A DNA stretch of 44,589 nt from assembly GCA_007127165.1 (NCBI GenBank), contig SKZV01000257.1, positions 1-44,589 on the forward strand. Direction: 5' to 3'. The position numbers were made by a program, and so were the translations under genes. Shown piece after piece: positions 42,787-44,589 of this stretch. This DNA is from Rhodovibrio sp. GTDB lineage: Bacteria; Pseudomonadota; Alphaproteobacteria; Kiloniellales; Rhodovibrionaceae. The first letter of the stretch is position 1. The number at the start of each line of letters is the position of its first letter. Under the pieces are notes generated by a model that searched no databases, was not told the origin of the DNA, and saw nothing but the letters and a program-made list of their open reading frames with translations.

Positions 42787-44589
42787 TCAGGGGCACCGCG
42801 AATGGCCGCAGGCGGTGCAGAGGTCGCAGCCTTCCTGGAACACCAGCGCCGCCGAGCCGCACTTCGGGCATTGGCGGGGGACGAGCGGGGCGCCGCCGAC
42901 CGCGCGGCGTTGCTCCGCCGCCTCGGGACCGGCAAGCTCCCCGCGTTCGGGCAGAAAGCCGATGTCGATCATGTGCTGCTCGATCACCTCGCCGATGGCG
43001 GCCAGCAGCGAGGGCTTGTAGCGGCCCTTCAGCCAGGCCCCGCCGCGCGGATCGAAGACGGCCTTCAACTCCTCGACCACGAAGGCCACGTCGCCGCCGC
43101 GCCGGAACACCGCCGAGATCATGCGGGTGAGGGCGACCGTCCAGGCGTAGTGCTCCATGTTCTTCGAGTTGATGAAAATCTCGAAGGGCCGCCGCCGTCC
43201 GTCCTGCACGATGTCGTTCAGCGTGATGTAGATCGCGTGATCGCTCTCCGGCCATTTCAGCTTGTAGGTCCGGCCCGGCAGCACCTCCGGGCGCTCCAGC
43301 GGCTCGGTCATGTAGACGACTTCACCCGCCCCGGACGCCTGCTTTTCGGGCGTTTGCTCCGGCGTCGTCGTTTCCAGCACCGCGCCCGTCACTTCGTTCG
43401 GGCGGTAGGTGGTGCAGCCCTTGCAGCCCAGCTCGTAGGCTTGCCGATAGACGTCCTTGAACGCCTCGAAGCCGATATCGGCGGGCACGTTGATGGTCTT
43501 CGACACCGAGGAATCGATGTATTTCTGCACCGCCGCCTGCATCACCACATGCGCCGAGGGGGAAAGCGTCTGCGCGTCCACGAAGGCCTCCGGCAAGGGC
43601 GCGTCCTCGCCGAAACGCGCGCGGTAGGCGCTAACGGCGTAGTCGCGGACCTCCTCCTTATGGCGGCTGCCGTCGGGCATCAGCAGGATGCGGCTGTAGG
43701 CGAGGCTGTAGATCGGCTCCAGCCCGCTCGACACGTTGTTCGCCAGCAGCGAAATCGTTCCGGTGGGCGCGACCGAGGTGACGAGGCCGTTGCGAATGCC
43801 GTGCTGCGCAATCGCCTCACGCAATTCCGCATCCAGGCGCTTGACGGTCTCGCCTTGCAGGAACTTCTCGCGGTCGAAGAGGGGGAAGGGCCCGCGCTCC
43901 TTCGCCAGATCGACCGAGGCCATATAGGCGGCGCGGCGAAACGCCTGCATCCAGCGCTCCGTCGCATCGACGGCTGAACGGGAGCCGTAGACCAGCCCGC
44001 ACATCGCCAGCGCATCCGCCAGCCCGGTCACGCCGAGCCCGATCCGCCGCTTCGCCATCGCCTCCGCGCGCTGCGCCTCCATCGGGAAACGCGCGGCGTC
44101 GATGGCGTTGTCGAGCATCCGCACCGCCGTCGGCACAAGCTCCGCCAGCGCCTCCAGGTCAAGCTCCGCCTCCGCCTCGAACGGCCGCTTCACCAGCGCC
44201 GCCAGATTGATCGAGCCGAGCAGGCAGGCGCCATAGGGGGGGAGGGGCTGTTCGCCGCAGGGATTAGTTGCATTTATTTCCTCGCAATACCACAAATTGT
44301 TGAGCTGGTTGATGCGGTCGATGAAGATCACGCCCGGTTCCGCGTAGTCGTAGGTCGCACGCATGATGCGCTCCCACAGGTCGCGGGCGCGGATCGTGCG
44401 GAACACCTCGCCGCCGAAGACCAGATCCCAGGCAGCATCTTCGCGCACCGCCTGCATGAACGCGTCGGTGGCGAGGACCGAGACGTTGAACATGCGCAGG
44501 CGGCCGGGGTCGCGCTTGGCGTCGATGAAATCCTCGATGTCGGGATGGTCGCAGCGCAGCGTGCCCATCATCGCGCCGCGCCGGGAGCC
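42787..44589 (-). CDS. nrdJ: Class II (vitamin B12) ribonucleotide reductase, N-terminus outside window
   Basis: Makes deoxyribonucleotides with adenosylcobalamin, independent of oxygen. The gene runs past the right edge; 600 codons of the C-terminal part are seen (the frame continues at 44572-44589). [26 protein letters not shown] carries the Asn/Cys/Glu active-site triad, and [67 protein letters not shown] and [17 protein letters not shown] are typical of NrdJ. The C-terminus holds a zinc-ribbon-like CPKCGSAAL...[12 protein letters not shown] used for reduction of the enzyme. It converges with the MgtC-like gene. Only the class II enzyme is visible here. Confidence 0.94.
   Translation of the reverse strand, partial: GSRRGAMMGTLRCDHPDIEDFIDAKRDPGRLRMFNVSVLATDAFMQAVREDAAWDLVFGGEVFRTIRARDLWERIMRATYDYAEPGVIFIDRINQLNNLWYCEEINATNPCGEQPLPPYGACLLGSINLAALVKRPFEAEAELDLEALAELVPTAVRMLDNAIDAARFPMEAQRAEAMAKRRIGLGVTGLADALAMCGLVYGSRSAVDATERWMQAFRRAAYMASVDLAKERGPFPLFDREKFLQGETVKRLDAELREAIAQHGIRNGLVTSVAPTGTISLLANNVSSGLEPIYSLAYSRILLMPDGSRHKEEVRDYAVSAYRARFGEDAPLPEAFVDAQTLSPSAHVVMQAAVQKYIDSSVSKTINVPADIGFEAFKDVYRQAYELGCKGCTTYRPNEVTGAVLETTTPEQTPEKQASGAGEVVYMTEPLERPEVLPGRTYKLKWPESDHAIYITLNDIVQDGRRRPFEIFINSKNMEHYAWTVALTRMISAVFRRGGDVAFVVEELKAVFDPRGGAWLKGRYKPSLLAAIGEVIEQHMIDIGFLPERGELAGPEAAEQRRAVGGAPLVPRQCPKCGSAALVFQEGCDLCTACGHSRCP

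Overview
This window is GC-rich chromosomal DNA from an alphaproteobacterium, most likely a Rhodospirillales/Kiloniellales-type organism. The reasons are a peptidyl-prolyl isomerase gene divergent from secA, a RegB/RegA redox two-component pair, a CnoX-like thioredoxin followed by a Lon-N-like protein, a Trm112-like protein and a DUF971 protein, DUF4170 and DUF1488 small proteins, an intracellular PHA depolymerase, class II (B12) ribonucleotide reductase, and RIME-like palindromic intergenic repeats. No rRNA, tRNA, CRISPR array, prophage or insertion sequence was seen. The window begins inside proB and ends inside nrdJ.

Layout. 1-4.7 kb: proline synthesis (proB, proA), a ribbon-helix-helix protein, a Nudix hydrolase and argJ. 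4.7-11.1 kb: envelope and secretion (periplasmic parvulin-type isomerase, secA, an AsmA-family protein). 11.3-17 kb: an orphan OmpR-type regulator with a degenerate receiver, the CnoX/Lon-N/Trm112/DUF971 run, and regB-regA overlapping by 10 bases. 17-21.2 kb: small hypothetical proteins, ubiD (ubiquinone), DUF4170 and a GGCT-like protein. 21.2-27.7 kb: a GlxA/GbdR-type activator divergent from soxBDAG, the heterotetrameric sarcosine oxidase for glycine betaine/sarcosine catabolism. 27.9-30.5 kb: dapD-dapE-membrane protein, stop/start overlapped. 30.7-34 kb: an accessory stretch with a Crp/Fnr regulator, an entericidin-like lipoprotein and a CsbD-like protein (both very short), an ECF sigma factor, a PAS_5-type protein of lower GC, and a pentapeptide-repeat remnant. 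34-44.6 kb: PHA depolymerase, glyoxalase I, an acyl-CoA ligase, an orphan TAXI-type solute-binding protein, a glutathione S-transferase pseudogene, an M17 aminopeptidase, a MarR regulator, an MgtC/DUF4010 membrane protein and nrdJ.

Most of the window is conserved housekeeping. The parts that repay attention are the 31.8-34 kb stress-type locus, the secA leader with a terminator-like hairpin, the degenerate-receiver regulator, the dispersed palindromic repeats (three families, two copies each), and two gene remnants. No clearly new multi-gene system could be demonstrated from sequence alone; the best candidate for an under-described module is entericidin-CsbD-ECF-PAS_5. All functional names rest on motif recognition by eye, not on database searches.
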